Shown here: one piece after another, positions 19,523 to 30,502 of the stretch
Layout of the letters: each line of letters starts with the position of its first letter
How positions within the stretch are numbered: the stretch's first letter is position 1
Assembly: GCA_027603945.1 (NCBI GenBank)
Contig: JADIIU010000101.1
Coordinates: 1 to 46,318 of the forward strand
From: Terramyces sp. JEL0728
Taxonomy: Eukaryota > Chytridiomycota > Chytridiomycetes > Rhizophydiales > Terramycetaceae
Direction of reading: 5' to 3'
Length of the DNA: 46,318 bases
Program-made: the position numbers and the translations under genes
Notes under the pieces: generated by a model
Told to the model about the DNA's origin: nothing
Databases searched by the model: none
What the model saw: the letters and a program-made list of their open reading frames with translations, nothing else

Positions 19523-20746
19523 ATGGAATCGCAAGTTGCAAAAACTTTGCAGCAGTTAACAGCGAAAACAACAGAATATCAAAAGATACCGCCTCCAAAG
19601 GTAGTAGAGGAAGACGAATATGTGGAGGGAATATCCAAAATCATCAAAAGGGATTTCTTTCCCGACCTCGACCACCTTAAACTTCAAAGTGAATTACTGG
19701 AAGCAATGACAAATATGGATACCGCAAGAGCAGCACATTTGAAGGAACAGCTATTGAAAAAGGTGGATCAGGAGAAAGGAATGAGGCTTGATGTATATCA
19801 AGCAAAATTTACCAGCGAGGATGATGCTTCGTTCGGAACTATTGTACACAAACAAAATGCGGCAAACAGAGAGCTCCACCATTGGTTTTATGAAAAGGAA
19901 AAGGTGATTACGATGCCGGAAAAGTTTTTGATAGAGTCTGGAAGTTCGAAAGAAGCCAAGCCTGTCATTTCCTGGGAGTATAATGTAAGAAATTTCTAAT
20001 TGTAGCCCAAATCTGCACTAATGTACGGCCCAGAAGGAAAAGAATTGGTAGCGCATGAAATTCCGATCACCAGAGCCCCTCCAAAAGAGATTGTCCATTC
20101 AGCAACTAGATTTAAAGTTCCTCCCCCTATAAAACTGAGCGAAACAAAAGCTGGAAAAGACTTGCAAACGCAGAAAGCTTGGGATGAGATGGCACTTGCC
20201 ACCCCGGGTCTATTTCCAGCAAACACAACTTCCCCAAAAAGGTCCAATGCTTTCGACCTTGTTCCTGCGACGCCAGATTTAAACCCTAACGAAGATGTGG
20301 ATCCTTCTGAACTGATGACATGGGGGATGGTTGAATCTACACCCATACTCGTTGATTCTGGACAAGCCCATGACGGACCAACCTTTTCAATGGCTCAAAC
20401 CCCGAGGAGGGAAGTATTGGCAAACAAATTATCAGATAAGGCAACGGAATCGTTACGAAAACGGCAAGGAACAGCACCTAGATTCAAGACACCACTAACA
20501 AGAGGTCAATCTCCAGCATTGCAAGCGTTGGCTAAATCTATCGGAGTTGGGGTTGATAACGCTCTTCGAGCAAGCTACTCTACCCCCACAAACAGAACTC
20601 CTGGACATATTGCTGGCTTTACGCCGCAAAGAATGAAAACTGGAACACCAAAAATCAAGAGCGGAAAGGCTATCAATCCTATCCAAAATACAAATAGCAA
20701 ACCCAAACAAGATAGCTCGATTACAGACAATTTATTGAATTTGTAA
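19523..20746 (+). CDS. ESS2: ESS2 / DGCR14 splicing-associated protein
   Basis: 400 residues with one 21-nt intron (19985-20005). ESS2 is a nuclear protein of the C-complex spliceosome that helps splice-site choice. Seen in order are VVEEDEYVEGISKIIKRDFF and PDLDHL at the N-terminus, then FTSEDDASFGTIV, then after the intron the conserved ALMYGPEG block and a low-complexity C-terminus with TP motifs (GTPKIKSG). All match the family; length is somewhat below the human 476 residues. It starts 242 bp from the PH gene on the other strand and ends 32 bp from TMA16. Confidence 0.9.
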
Positions 20747-20758
20747 TCATTAATGTGT

Positions 20759-20776
20759 AATAAAATTAAATTTATT
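20759..20776. terminator. Back-to-back poly(A) signals between ESS2 and TMA16
   Basis: AATAAA at 20759-20764 for ESS2 and TTTATT at 20771-20776 (AATAAA on the minus strand) for TMA16, in a 32-bp spacer between the stops. Confidence 0.65.
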
Positions 20777-20778
20777 GG

Positions 20779-21294
20779 TTAATTCTGCATATCCGCATCC
20801 TTTTCACCTGGATCAGCAGTCTGCTTCACTCGTATAATCTTGATATCAGAGATTGCGTTGTAATCACCTTTCCATGCTTTATAGTAGTCAATAACCGCGC
20901 TGTCAGTCAAATCAGGCACTTCAAACCCTAGTTTAAAGTCTTGCAGTTCCTTTGAATGCAAATTCTCCAACAGATCCAATCTGCTCGGCTTTGGTCTTCC
21001 CTGCCTCCAATTCTTTTTCAATTCAATAATTTCATCCATATTTCTATTGATATATTCTTCAATCACTTCTCTCAATTCATCCATCGGGAGCACATTGCCG
21101 GCCTTTTCTTTAAACCAAAGAAGCTTATCAACGACTCTTTGTTTGGGCTCCTGGCGCAGTGAATCTTTTGTTGACATTGTTGAAGTGCGGAGAATTGCTC
21201 TCTTCATTTGACTAGCCTTGCGAGAGTACGGATGCGCTTTGTCCAATCCCTTGATATTCTTTAAAGTCTTCTTCTTATTGTTTGTCGTGCCCAT
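20779..21294 (-). CDS. TMA16: TMA16-like ribosome biogenesis factor
   Basis: 171 residues, no intron, ATG 21294. The N-terminus is Lys-rich with HPYSRKASQMKRAILR, the conserved TMA16 motif, followed by helical segments (KLLWFKEKAG, EVIEEYINRN, RLDLLENLHSKEL) and a conserved C-terminal FEVPDLTD block. TMA16 binds pre-60S particles during large-subunit assembly. Its ATG faces that of Reeler-like gene 7, 92 bp away. Confidence 0.8.
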   Translation of the reverse strand: MGTTNNKKKTLKNIKGLDKAHPYSRKASQMKRAILRTSTMSTKDSLRQEPKQRVVDKLLWFKEKAGNVLPMDELREVIEEYINRNMDEIIELKKNWRQGRPKPSRLDLLENLHSKELQDFKLGFEVPDLTDSAVIDYYKAWKGDYNAISDIKIIRVKQTADPGEKDADMQN

Positions 21295-21386
21295 CGATTT
21301 TTAGACTTTTGAAAGAAAAAAAAATTATACAGGTGACAATGGATAAGTAAAACAAATAAGCGCTTTGCTTTTCTTTACTTTTTCCG

Positions 21387-22331
21387 ATGCTTTTCAATTT
21401 CTTGTTGCTTGGATTATCACTTCAATTACCAAATGGGAGTCCCGTATGCTCAATTTCGTTTAACATGCAAAGATTCTTGGCGATGGGTGCCCAAACAGCT
21501 GATTTGGGGTACTATTTGTCTGCAACTCCAAATGCCGACGGCTCTGTATCTATTATTGTCAACCATCCAACAGCTACCACTTTTGCTGGAATTTTGATCT
21601 ACGTTAACAAGGCATCAAAGACAAGCAACCATCTTGGAGCACTTACTTTTAATAATGCCAAATTCAAAACTGTAACACAAATTGCATGTCTAGGAGATAT
21701 GGTGACTGAAACTTTTTTGAACGCAACAATCACTCATAGTAACGCAAATCAAATTTCATTCTCCCAGGCCGTGTTTAACTGGTATGGCAACAGTCAAGAA
21801 ATCGCAATTACAGACCTTCAAGCAACCGCAATGATTGGCGGTGCAGTCGATTCCAACGGGTACCCAGCTTGGCAAGTTTTGCCAGTCTTGGAAATTGTTA
21901 GCATTGTCCAGCAAGCACAAGCCCTTCTCTCTGCCCAAGTTACCTCCTCTATTGCAGCCTCCAGCTCTATCGCTGCCTCTGCTGCTGCTTACTACACCTC
22001 ATCAAACTCTGTTTATCTTTCTGCTTCCAGTGTGCAGTCTTCTCAAATCGCCGCAATAACGGATGTCGCTGTAAAAAGCTCAATAATTGCGTCCGAATCG
22101 GCATACGAAAGCTCGATTTCAAACTCTCGATATTTATCTTTGTCCTCTTCATCCTCTTCTGCATCACAAGCGTCTTCATCTGCATCGCAAGCATCTTCGT
22201 TGTCGTCCGCAAATGCCCACGTTCCAACTACCACTACAACCGCTACTTATACTCTGGCAAAAGTCTCCCAAGCAGATGGGGCCAGCTTCTTCCAAACTAT
22301 TTTTGTCATGTTTTTCACCTTGTTTTTGTAA
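21387..22331 (+). CDS. Reeler-like secreted protein 7 with long serine-rich stalk
   Basis: Intronless, 314 residues, ATG 21387, signal peptide MLFNFLLLGLSLQ then PNGSPVCSI. The Reeler-like domain is recognisable (MGAQTADLGYYLS, FAGILIYVNKAS, HLGALTF, ATITHSNAN, FNWYGNSQE, WQVLP) but diverged, without the WQHLAD ending. A stalk of about 130 residues dominated by Ser and Ala follows (runs such as SSSSSSASQASSSASQASS), then a hydrophobic end (FFQTIFVMFFTLFL), so it resembles a wall-spanning GPI protein. It is plus-strand and about 9 kb from the main array. Confidence 0.75.
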   Translation: MLFNFLLLGLSLQLPNGSPVCSISFNMQRFLAMGAQTADLGYYLSATPNADGSVSIIVNHPTATTFAGILIYVNKASKTSNHLGALTFNNAKFKTVTQIACLGDMVTETFLNATITHSNANQISFSQAVFNWYGNSQEIAITDLQATAMIGGAVDSNGYPAWQVLPVLEIVSIVQQAQALLSAQVTSSIAASSSIAASAAAYYTSSNSVYLSASSVQSSQIAAITDVAVKSSIIASESAYESSISNSRYLSLSSSSSSASQASSSASQASSLSSANAHVPTTTTTATYTLAKVSQADGASFFQTIFVMFFTLFL

Positions 22332-22798
22332 ATGAATAAACTCGCTTGGGATTTAGCATTTGCGATTCGTTAATTAGCTCGACTGGAATATGCTTACTAT
22401 ATCTGGTCTCTTTATCTCGATTGATGGGAAGTATCTCTGAGACAGGACCAAATTTATTCCCGAGCAATAACTACATATTCATCGGTTAAAGAAACTCGGT
22501 TGGTCAACTCAAGGTGTTTCAACTCGATATTCTTAAGTTGACCGCAAAGGTATGTGGGATTTCGTTCAGGACACAAAAACAATTTCAATCCGCTGTTTGT
22601 GTGAATTTAAGCTAAACGGGATTTAATTCCCTTAAAATTAAACACCACAGCTCGCAATGAGTTATTTTCCTCTCTCTGGCTCACCCGATTTACCTTCTTG
22701 TGGAGTCAGTGGTATGCGACGCCACCTTTAAATCGGAAAACTGCAATGGTCGTCAAAAAAAGCTCGCCATAAAAAATATCGGAATTGTTAAAGTAAAT
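22332..22798. other. Gene-free spacer with an inverted repeat
   Basis: 467 bp without a convincing gene. It holds a perfect 8-bp inverted repeat, GGTCAACT at 22502-22509 and AGTTGACC at 22536-22543, 26 bp apart, which could be a dimeric factor site or chance. The open frame running into the next gene from 22700 lacks an ATG. Confidence 0.5.
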
Positions 22799-24321
22799 AT
22801 GGATGGAGCAGAGCAAATAAAGAACGACGAATTGAACAAAATTAACGCAGCCGAAAGCACTGTTACAGATAGCGTGCCAACGGACAAGGTATCACAATTG
22901 TTGGAAAATACTGTTCAGGAACCAGTTATTGAACAAGTGGGCCATTCTAATGGTGTTGAAAAGGTTCACGAGGCCACAGCTGTTTCTGCAGCGGGTAATT
23001 TAGAAAGTGGAAATGTCAACGTATCTCGCACTACTGAAGCTGCAAATGAGGTAGCAGGCCAATTCCAAGAGGGTGAAACATTAAAGGAAGTCCAACCTGG
23101 TTTGCCTGGGGTTGATAGAAGTGCTACCATGGCTGCATTCGAAATCAAGAAAAAACAACAGCTTGAAGAAAAGAGATTAGAAGCGGAAAGATTACAAAAA
23201 GAGCAAGAAGTAATTGCATTCGAAAAGGCTAGAATTCTCAAGGAGAAAGTTGAGCGTGAAGCCGCTGAAAAGAAGAGACTAGAGGAGGAGGAGTTGCAAC
23301 GCAAGGAATTAGAACGCCAAGAGAAGCTGAGAAAACAAAAAGAACAAATGGAGCGTTTTGAAAGAGAAAAGCAAGAAGCAGCTCGTATCGCGGAAGAGGA
23401 AGAATTAAAAAGAAAGGAATTGGAACGCCAAGAAAAACTGCAAAAGCAGAAAGAACAGATGGAGCGTTTTGAAAGAGAAAAGCAAGAAGCCCTTAGATTA
23501 AAGGAAATCGAAGACACTCGTGTTAAAAAAGAGCAAGAAGAGATTGCCTTTGAAAAAGCAAGATTGCTAAAGGAAAAGGTCGAGCGGGAAGCAGAAGAAA
23601 AGAGGCAAGAAGAAATCCGGCTGCAAAAGGAAGCAGAGTTGGAACGAATTCAAAAGTTATCGAAACAGCAAAATGCATTGGAAAAGTTTGAAGAAGAACA
23701 GCGCTTCAAGGTAATTCATTATTAAATCAGAAAATGTCTGATGGTGAAAAGGCTGCTTATCTTGCTAAAAAGGAAGAAGAGGCAAGAATTGCCGAAGAAA
23801 AGCGCATTGCTCAAGAAAAAGCGGAACGAGAAGCTGAAGAAAAGGCCCGTAAAGAAGCTGAAGCCGCTGAAAAAGCTAGATTGGCCCAATTAGCGGAACA
23901 AGCAAGATTAGCTGAACAAGCAAAAAGAGAATCGTCAGGTACTTCAGTCGTTACTCAATCAACTGGAGTAGTACCATCCACCGCCCAAATTGAAGATAGA
24001 AAAATGCTAGAAATTAACAGAATAGCAGAAGAACAGGTAAACCAGCTTCACAAACAACTATCAGACAAGGAAAAAATTGCACAAGAAGTTCAATTGCTTG
24101 CGGAATTAGAAACTGATAACATGATGAAAGAAGCTGAACGTAGACTTACTCTGAAATCACTTGGCCAGTTGCCTGACGGAAGCGAAGTATCTCGACCAAT
24201 GGAAATGTCTACCGTTCCTTCAACTGCTGCTACACCAGCGCCGGTTCAAAAAGAACAGCCTACTTCCTTTGCACAACCTCCAGTAGAATCTGCTGGCTGT
24301 AAGTGCTGTATTATTCTCTAA
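22799..24321 (+). CDS. Coiled-coil protein with C-terminal CAAX prenylation motif
   Basis: 500 residues from ATG 22799, with one 20-nt intron (23711-23730). The N-terminal ~100 residues are polar and Ala/Glu/Val-rich; a long charged coiled coil follows, built from two outer repeats (starting KEQEVIAFEKA at 23201 and KEQEEIAFEKA at 23531) around two inner 37-residue repeats (23291 and 23402). The C-terminus is CKCCIIL: CIIL is a CAAX box with Leu, which favours geranylgeranylation, and the preceding cysteines could be palmitoylated. I infer a membrane-tethered rod. No family recognised; low-complexity coiled coils give misleading matches. Confidence 0.75.
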
Positions 24322-24550
24322 ATTGCAATAAAACGTTATATCACAGTGCCGTTCTTTTCAAGGTTTGCATCTGCAGTTAGACGAGCCAAGCAAGTACGCT
24401 CGCATAGATCAGAAAAGCTGCAATCCACCCTAGTCAATTGACCCCATAAAAGCAGACTGTTTTCATCCATTCTGTCTTTGGAAATTGTGACCAATTAAAT
24501 CACGCCAAAAAAGCAACCACAAAGTAGATCACGGCTCAAATATTTTCCCA

Positions 24551-26751
24551 ATGAAATTGCTATATCTCATCCAGTTCATCTTGTGCGTATTCGCAATACA
24601 AGATGTCGATGAACTAACTAAAGATGGGCAGGAATTCAAATTCGAGACCCAAGTGAACAAAGTGATGGACATTATCATTCACTCCCTATACAAAACCAAA
24701 GGTACTCGTAGCTAATTCAGATGTATTCTTGCGTGAATTGATCAGCAACTCTGCTGATGCTCTGGACAAGGTTCGATTCCAGTCACTGACAAACAAAGCC
24801 GAGTTGGAAACCAATGAAGAATTGAAAATCTACATTTCAAGCGATAAAGTAGCCTGCGTTAACCATAGGATAAGAATCTGTTGTCCATCAGGGATACCGG
24901 CGTTGGTATGACCAAGACTCAACTGCACGACAATTTGGGAACCATTGCCAAGGTACTGTTAGATTAATCTAGTCTGGAACTGAAGAATTCTTGAAAACCC
25001 TTGAAAAACAAAACCTGACTGATCCTGGATTAATTGGGCAGTTTGGTGTTGGATTTTACTCTTCATTCCTTGTTGCAGACAGAGTTACTGTCATTTCCAA
25101 AAATAACAAGGATGACCAATACGTATGGTCTTCAGATTCTCAATCCAACTTCAAAATTACCAAAGATCCTAGAGGGAATACTCTTGGTAGAGGAACTGAA
25201 ATCATCTTGCACTTGAAGAAGGATGCTGCTGAATTCTTGGAAACGGATAAGCTGAAGGAAATTATTCAAAAGCACTCTGAATTTGTTAATTTCCCTGTTT
25301 ATCTTTACGTTGAAAAGACTATCGAAGAAGCAGTGGAAGAGCCTGATGCTCCTACTGAAGATGTTGAAGATGTTACTGAAGAAGAAAAGAAACCAAAGAC
25401 TGTTTCCAAGACAGTTCAAGAGTGGGAGTTGGTTAATGAAAACAAGCCGATTTGGACTAGAGCCCCTACTGATGTTACCGACGAAGAATACAAGTCATTC
25501 TTTAAAGCTCACTTTAAAGAGTTTTCTGAACCTCTTGCTCACAGTCACTTTAAATTGGAAGGCGAAAACGAATTTACTGGGCTTTTGTTTATTCCAGCTA
25601 GCCCACCACAAAAGTTTTTGCAACCTGATGCTCCAATGCTAAAGAATGTTCAGTTATTTGTTAAACGTGTTTTCATTACAGACGAACTGTCAGACTTTTT
25701 ACCAAAATGGCTGGGTTTCCTTAAAGTCTTGATTGACACCGATGACATTCCACTCAATGTGTCCAGAGAAACTTTACAAAATCACGCTTTCTTGAAAATC
25801 ATCAAAAACAAGATCATCTCAAAGGCTTTGGATTTGTTGATTCAGCTATCTGAAGATGACGAAGAAAAGTTCAAGTTGATTCACAAAGAATACAAGCAAG
25901 CATTCAGATATGGATTGTATGATGCCAAAACAACTCACCGAAAAAAATTGTTGAAATTGCTGAGATTTGAATCTTCCTCAAAGGAATACACTTCCTTACA
26001 AGAATATGTTGATCGCATGAAGGAAGGCCAACCACAGATTTATTTCTCTGCTGGTATCAGTGTTGACAGTGCCAAAGCCTCTCCATTAGCCGAAAAACTA
26101 ATTTCAAAGGGATACGAAGTGTTGTATTTGTCTGACTCTTTTGAAGAGTACTTGACTACCACCGACTCGCTCAAAGAGTTTAATGATTTGCCACTTCAAA
26201 ACATTCAAAAACCAGGGCTTAAATTGGGAACTGAGGATGGTGAAACTGCAGCTGAAGAAGCTGCTACAAAAGAAAAATACGAACCATTAACTGATTGGTT
26301 AAAGGAAAATTTGGAAGATAAAGTATCTGATGTCAAGATATCCTTCCACTTGGAGACTGCGCCAATGGTAGTAGTACCAGGCAGTATGGGTCTCTCTCCA
26401 TCTCAGGAAAAAATGATGGTAATGCAATCAAGTGGAAAAGAAAACTATATGCTCAAATTCTACCTCGACCAAAAGAGAATCTTGGAAATCAACCCAGTAA
26501 TTATCATTTTAACCTAGTCTCACCCTCTGATTAAAAAATTATTGGGCATTGTAGCGGATGGCAATACTGATAGTATTAAGCACTTGCCTGCCGCACTGTT
26601 TGAAATCTACGCTATCGGTAGCGGGTATGATACGCGCAACCCTACTACTTTTGTTTCTACCTTGGAAGCAGTATTCAGAGACGTTTTGGGTGTCGAGCAA
26701 AAACTAAAGGCTGTTGAAAAGGAAAGTAAATCCGAACATGATGAGCTTTAA
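24551..26751 (+). CDS. HSP90B1: Endoplasmic reticulum HSP90 (GRP94/endoplasmin)
   Basis: 706 residues after removing four introns: 24702-24720, 24849-24868, 24953-24972 and 26497-26517 (19, 20, 20, 21 nt). A signal peptide ([15 protein letters not shown]) and the C-terminal ER-retention HDEL place it in the ER lumen. The ATPase domain has [17 protein letters not shown], a DTGVGMT motif restored by splicing, and GQFGVGFYS; an acidic linker follows, then the middle-domain NVSRETLQ with its catalytic Arg. It folds secreted and membrane proteins. GRP94 is missing from most yeasts and moulds, so it supports an early branch. No clear heat-shock or unfolded-protein element was found in the 229 bp upstream. 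Confidence 0.95.
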
Positions 26752-26849
26752 AATAAAAAAAATCATATTTCCGTTCTGGATTGTATTTAGAATCAGAAAT
26801 GTGAGAACAAGTGAAATCACTTGGAAAGCTAATACCAATCAGTGATGAT

Positions 26850-28780
26850 TTATTTATTTCTGATTCCGGTATTACTCTGTTTGTTGATACTTTCGCTCGG
26901 CTCAAACATTGCTGGCCATAGACTATACACCGCCAAGTTTGGATGCTCTATACGCCCTTGATGTATATGCTTATCAGTCATTGGCATAAACCCGGACATT
27001 TGGTAATCTATCGGCACTGAAATCGGCAGACTTTTGAATAGTAGCATCGCACCTTGTTTTGAAATAATGTAGGAACTAGTGCAGTGTCTTGGATCCCCCA
27101 AATTTGGTGTTATTTTAAAGCTGCCTGAAAGAACTATCCCTTCATGTGGTAACTGATCCAAGTAGGACTGAATACACTGACCTACATGGAATATAGAGTA
27201 CGGCTTTGGCACGAGAGCTAATATCTTGGACACAGATACACTGGATCCTTTTTTGCTTAGTTGCACATCATCTTCAATAACCAGGGCATTGTTGTAATTA
27301 TTCTTTAGTATGGTATAGTAGACCCAGAAACTTTTAATCAGCAGAGATACTTCGCCTTGTTTTAAATCTTTTTTGGTGGAATACCTGATCCCATCTTTAG
27401 ATTTTCTGTGATTGTCAATAATCAATTTTGTTTTTGAGCGATCTAATTTCTCCTTGTCAAAACCAGTGACAACTGATACTGTAGTTCCTAAATCCTTTGA
27501 TAGTTTCTCAATTAACGGCATTCTTTCTTTGGCTTTAGAGTAATGGTTGACAAACACAGCATCTATCCCATCCGTTTTACCCGTTACTGAGGATGGCGCT
27601 TTTACGGGCACTGTTGCACTATCTTCATTGGCAAAATATTCCAAAATGGTTTTTGTTGCAATTTTTCTTTGCATGACATGTTGGCACAACACACACGGCA
27701 TGCTCGATAGTGTTTTCTGAAGCATCTGTGAAAGATTCTTTGGGAATGCCTCCTTTTTCCACTTGAATATATCATCAAATTGCTCTTCACTGATATGCAG
27801 GTAATCAAATGTTGATTTTGAATCTAATGTTGGTAATTTAAAGGAAACTCTTTCTGGAGCGAATTCATCAAAATTGCCACTCCAATAATAAACAACAGGT
27901 GTAGAGTATGCAAGCGACTTCCAAAATATCGGGACCACAAACCCATCCTGGTCAAATTCATCAATAATCACTGATCCTATTGCGTGTGCGAGAATACAGT
28001 CCATATCCCCGTCAGTGCAAAATGGAGTGGTACTATTAAATCCGCATTCTTTGGTGTTTACATGAATATCAATCATTCCCCTTAATTCTAAATCAGATTG
28101 AAACCTTACCATTCAGGTATTTCTGGATTTCAGCCCTACGGCAGGTATTTGGATTAACAAACACTGCTATATATTCCTTCTTTTCCCGAAATGAAATAGA
28201 CCGTCTCAGAGTTTCTTGAGTCTCTGTAGTTTTATGGATTTGAAAATGTGTTGGTCTGGAGTACAACTCTCTTTTATGTCTGAGTGGGATTTCATTCATT
28301 CCAGTATACATATCAGTTTCAAACCAAGTATAATTTCGAAGGTTCTTTTCTGATGTATTTTGATGAACGACTTTAATAAAGTGCAATGGTGCATTATGGA
28401 CTAGCATTCCTAAATTAAATAAAAATACCTTGAGTTTTATCAGTAATTAATGCATCCGCTTCGGTTGCTATTAAATCGTAATCGTCTGAATAATAAAATT
28501 CGCATTCTGCTGGGCAGTTGGTATCCAATTGGATGGATTTATCAATTGCAATCTTTACTTTTGCCAAGTCTGTTTCCAACGTCCGTTTAATCATCAGTGG
28601 GCCATCTTGATTTATATATTCTGTGCTGACTGCCGGAAAATTCTTGTTTGTAGCAACTTGAATTTTCGATAGCTGGTAATACTCTGTTTTTGAATTAGCC
28701 AAATGCAATGCACAAATAATCAGCACTGCAATTATTATTGTCCTGATAATTCTTCTATTCCGTTTAATGAATCGCAACAT
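26850..28780 (-). CDS. GT10-GT25 two-domain type II membrane glycosyltransferase
   Basis: 629 residues after removing introns 28410-28428 (19 nt) and 28088-28109 (22 nt). ATG 28780 gives a short basic cytosolic end and one membrane anchor (IIIAVLIICALHLA), a Golgi type II layout. The first half resembles alpha-1,3-fucosyltransferases (GT10): FVNPNTCRRAEIQKYLNEL, FWKSLAYSTPVVYYW, FDEFAP and the end PCVLCQHV. The second half is GT25-like: AVFVNHYSKAKERM, GEVSLLIKSFW and the acidic ALVIEDDVQL. The GT10 donor motif usually reading YVTEKF is FVVPIF here, so that half may be inactive. The AATAAA signal spans the stop. Confidence 0.75.
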
Positions 28781-29148
28781 TATAAAGATTTGGATTTGCT
28801 TCACAAGAAAATGAAAGCTGGGACCCAATCTCCACGCGAAAATTCAGTTTAGACAACTATCAGTGGTTTCAGCACTCTGGGATCTCTACCATCCAAATGG
28901 TAATCGCAATTGGATATCAACAGAGTTTTCTCAATTCTGCTGTTTTAAGATACACTGCTATTATTTGGCAATGCTTTTAATAACTCAAATCGTGCACATG
29001 CCAATAGTAATTTTTGTAAGTAAATTCTACTCAAACTGAATATTTCTGAATGCAAACATGATAAACCCAAGCGCAGCCCCATATTTTCATCCACGGAAAT
29101 ATTGCAGTTGATTTTTGCTTTTGCCTCAGTAAATCTAGAAAAGCGCAA
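28781..29148. other. Divergent promoter spacer
   Basis: 368 bp between the divergent starts of the glycosyltransferase and the acyltransferase. A 70-codon open frame on the minus strand (28945-29157) has no usable ATG. No TATA box, RNA gene or repeat was recognised. Confidence 0.5.
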
Positions 29149-30488
29149 ATGTCTCAAAAACTAATTTACCTTGAAGCGATAAGAGGATTAGCAGCATTAG
29201 TAGTAGCATTCCACCATTTTGACCAAGCAATCACATACGAAAATACCGTAATACAATATTTCAAACATATCTGGTTTCTCAGAGTATTCATAGATGGCGA
29301 CACTGCAGTATCGATATTTTTTATACTGTCGGGCAGGGTATTAACACTGTCAATGATGAAAAAAGGATTAACAGCGCCGTCGTTTGAAAGTATTTCGTCT
29401 GCTGTTTTCAGACGGAGTATAAGATTAATGTATCCAGTTATTGTAGTTACATTGGTGTCGCAAGTTTTGGGATATTTTGGTTTGTACAAGTATACAAAAG
29501 AGGCTAGTAAGATTATGGACTGTCCATGGCTTGAACCACCCAAGCAGTTACAATCGTTTAGCCAGTTTATTGTTTACGTAATCAACTTGTTTACCAATAC
29601 TTATTATTTCAAAAACCTGGGATACTTTCCCTTTTCAATCAGTAATCTTGTTATAATCTAGTTTGGACAATCCCAGTGGAATTGGTTGGAAGCTGGATAA
29701 TGTTTCTAGTCGCTGTAGCTTCGATTTCACTGAAACGGAAACTGCTGTTTCTTGGCACAATGACTTTTTTGTGTTGGTTTGTCAGCTCATGGTCTTCAGC
29801 ATTTATTCTTGGAATGGTATTCGCAGAATGTGCAAATAGAGGGTATTTTGAACGATGGCACAGTATGAAATGGGCATGGCTCTTGCGATCTATCCTAATA
29901 GTATCCATTTTCTCATCATTACATTTGATTAAGCTCTGGACAGCTTTTTATCCGTACAAATTTTCAAGGGATTTATACGCAACATCAGGAGGGAAGATTG
30001 GTCGCCCAAGTAGTGGGTTTTCAGAGCCGCAGGATGAAAGACTTGCGACTGCCATATCAGTTGTTTTATTCATTGAAATTACGCCTTTAGCACAAAAAGT
30101 ATTAAATACCCCACTGTTTGATTATCTTGGAAAAGTATCATATGGAGTATATCTGGGGCATGGGATTGTGCTACTAGCAGTTGTATCCAGATTAGTGGTG
30201 AATCTAGATAGTATGGGGATGAGCATTGCTGTTATCCAAGCTGTCTCATTCTTGGTATTTGCAGTATTGATTTTTATTGTCGGCTGGATAATCTATGTTT
30301 TCATTGATAAACCATCGGTATCCATATCTCATCAATTGCGCAATATATACCTTGGCGACGGTCCGCTAATCACGCCAGCACATTTGCGGTATTTGTCATA
30401 TTCGCAACTCCGAATGTACGTCTCTACACAAATACAGAGTATGGTCAATACTATAATGAGAAAGCCACAACAATACCATCCAATTTAG
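29149..30488 (+). CDS. Acyltransferase 3 family membrane protein
   Basis: 439 residues with one 20-nt intron (29642-29661). The start has the family motif YLEAIRGLAALVVAFHHF with the conserved Arg and His, then FFILSGRVL. The splice restores IIWTIPVELVGSW, the conserved second block, and about ten hydrophobic segments follow through to VGWIIYVFIDKPS. Members of this family (PF01757) transfer acyl groups, often acetyl, to sugars or lipids at membranes; the substrate here cannot be read from sequence. The stop is 9 bp from that of RCY1. Confidence 0.88.
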
Positions 30489-30490
30489 TA

Positions 30491-30502
30491 AATAAATTTA
30501 TT
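30491..30502. terminator. Palindromic bidirectional poly(A) signal
   Basis: AATAAATTTATT is a perfect 12-bp palindrome giving AATAAA on both strands between the convergent acyltransferase and RCY1 genes. The minus-strand copy contains the RCY1 stop (30498-30500). Confidence 0.7.

Noticed and set aside
22130..22215. Repeated serine codons in Reeler-like gene 7 as a possible microsatellite or CRISPR-like array
   Set aside because: The units are codon-level repeats within an open frame encoding a serine-rich stalk, with no spacers.
22966..23517. Long minus-strand frame, Ser/Phe/Cys-rich
   Set aside because: It is the antisense shadow of the Lys/Glu/Arg-rich coiled-coil repeats, which rarely give stops on the other strand.
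28945..29157. 70-codon minus-strand frame in the divergent spacer, protein-like in composition
   Set aside because: It has no early ATG, the frame is closed just upstream, and it would overlap the acyltransferase start. I could not match it to a family.
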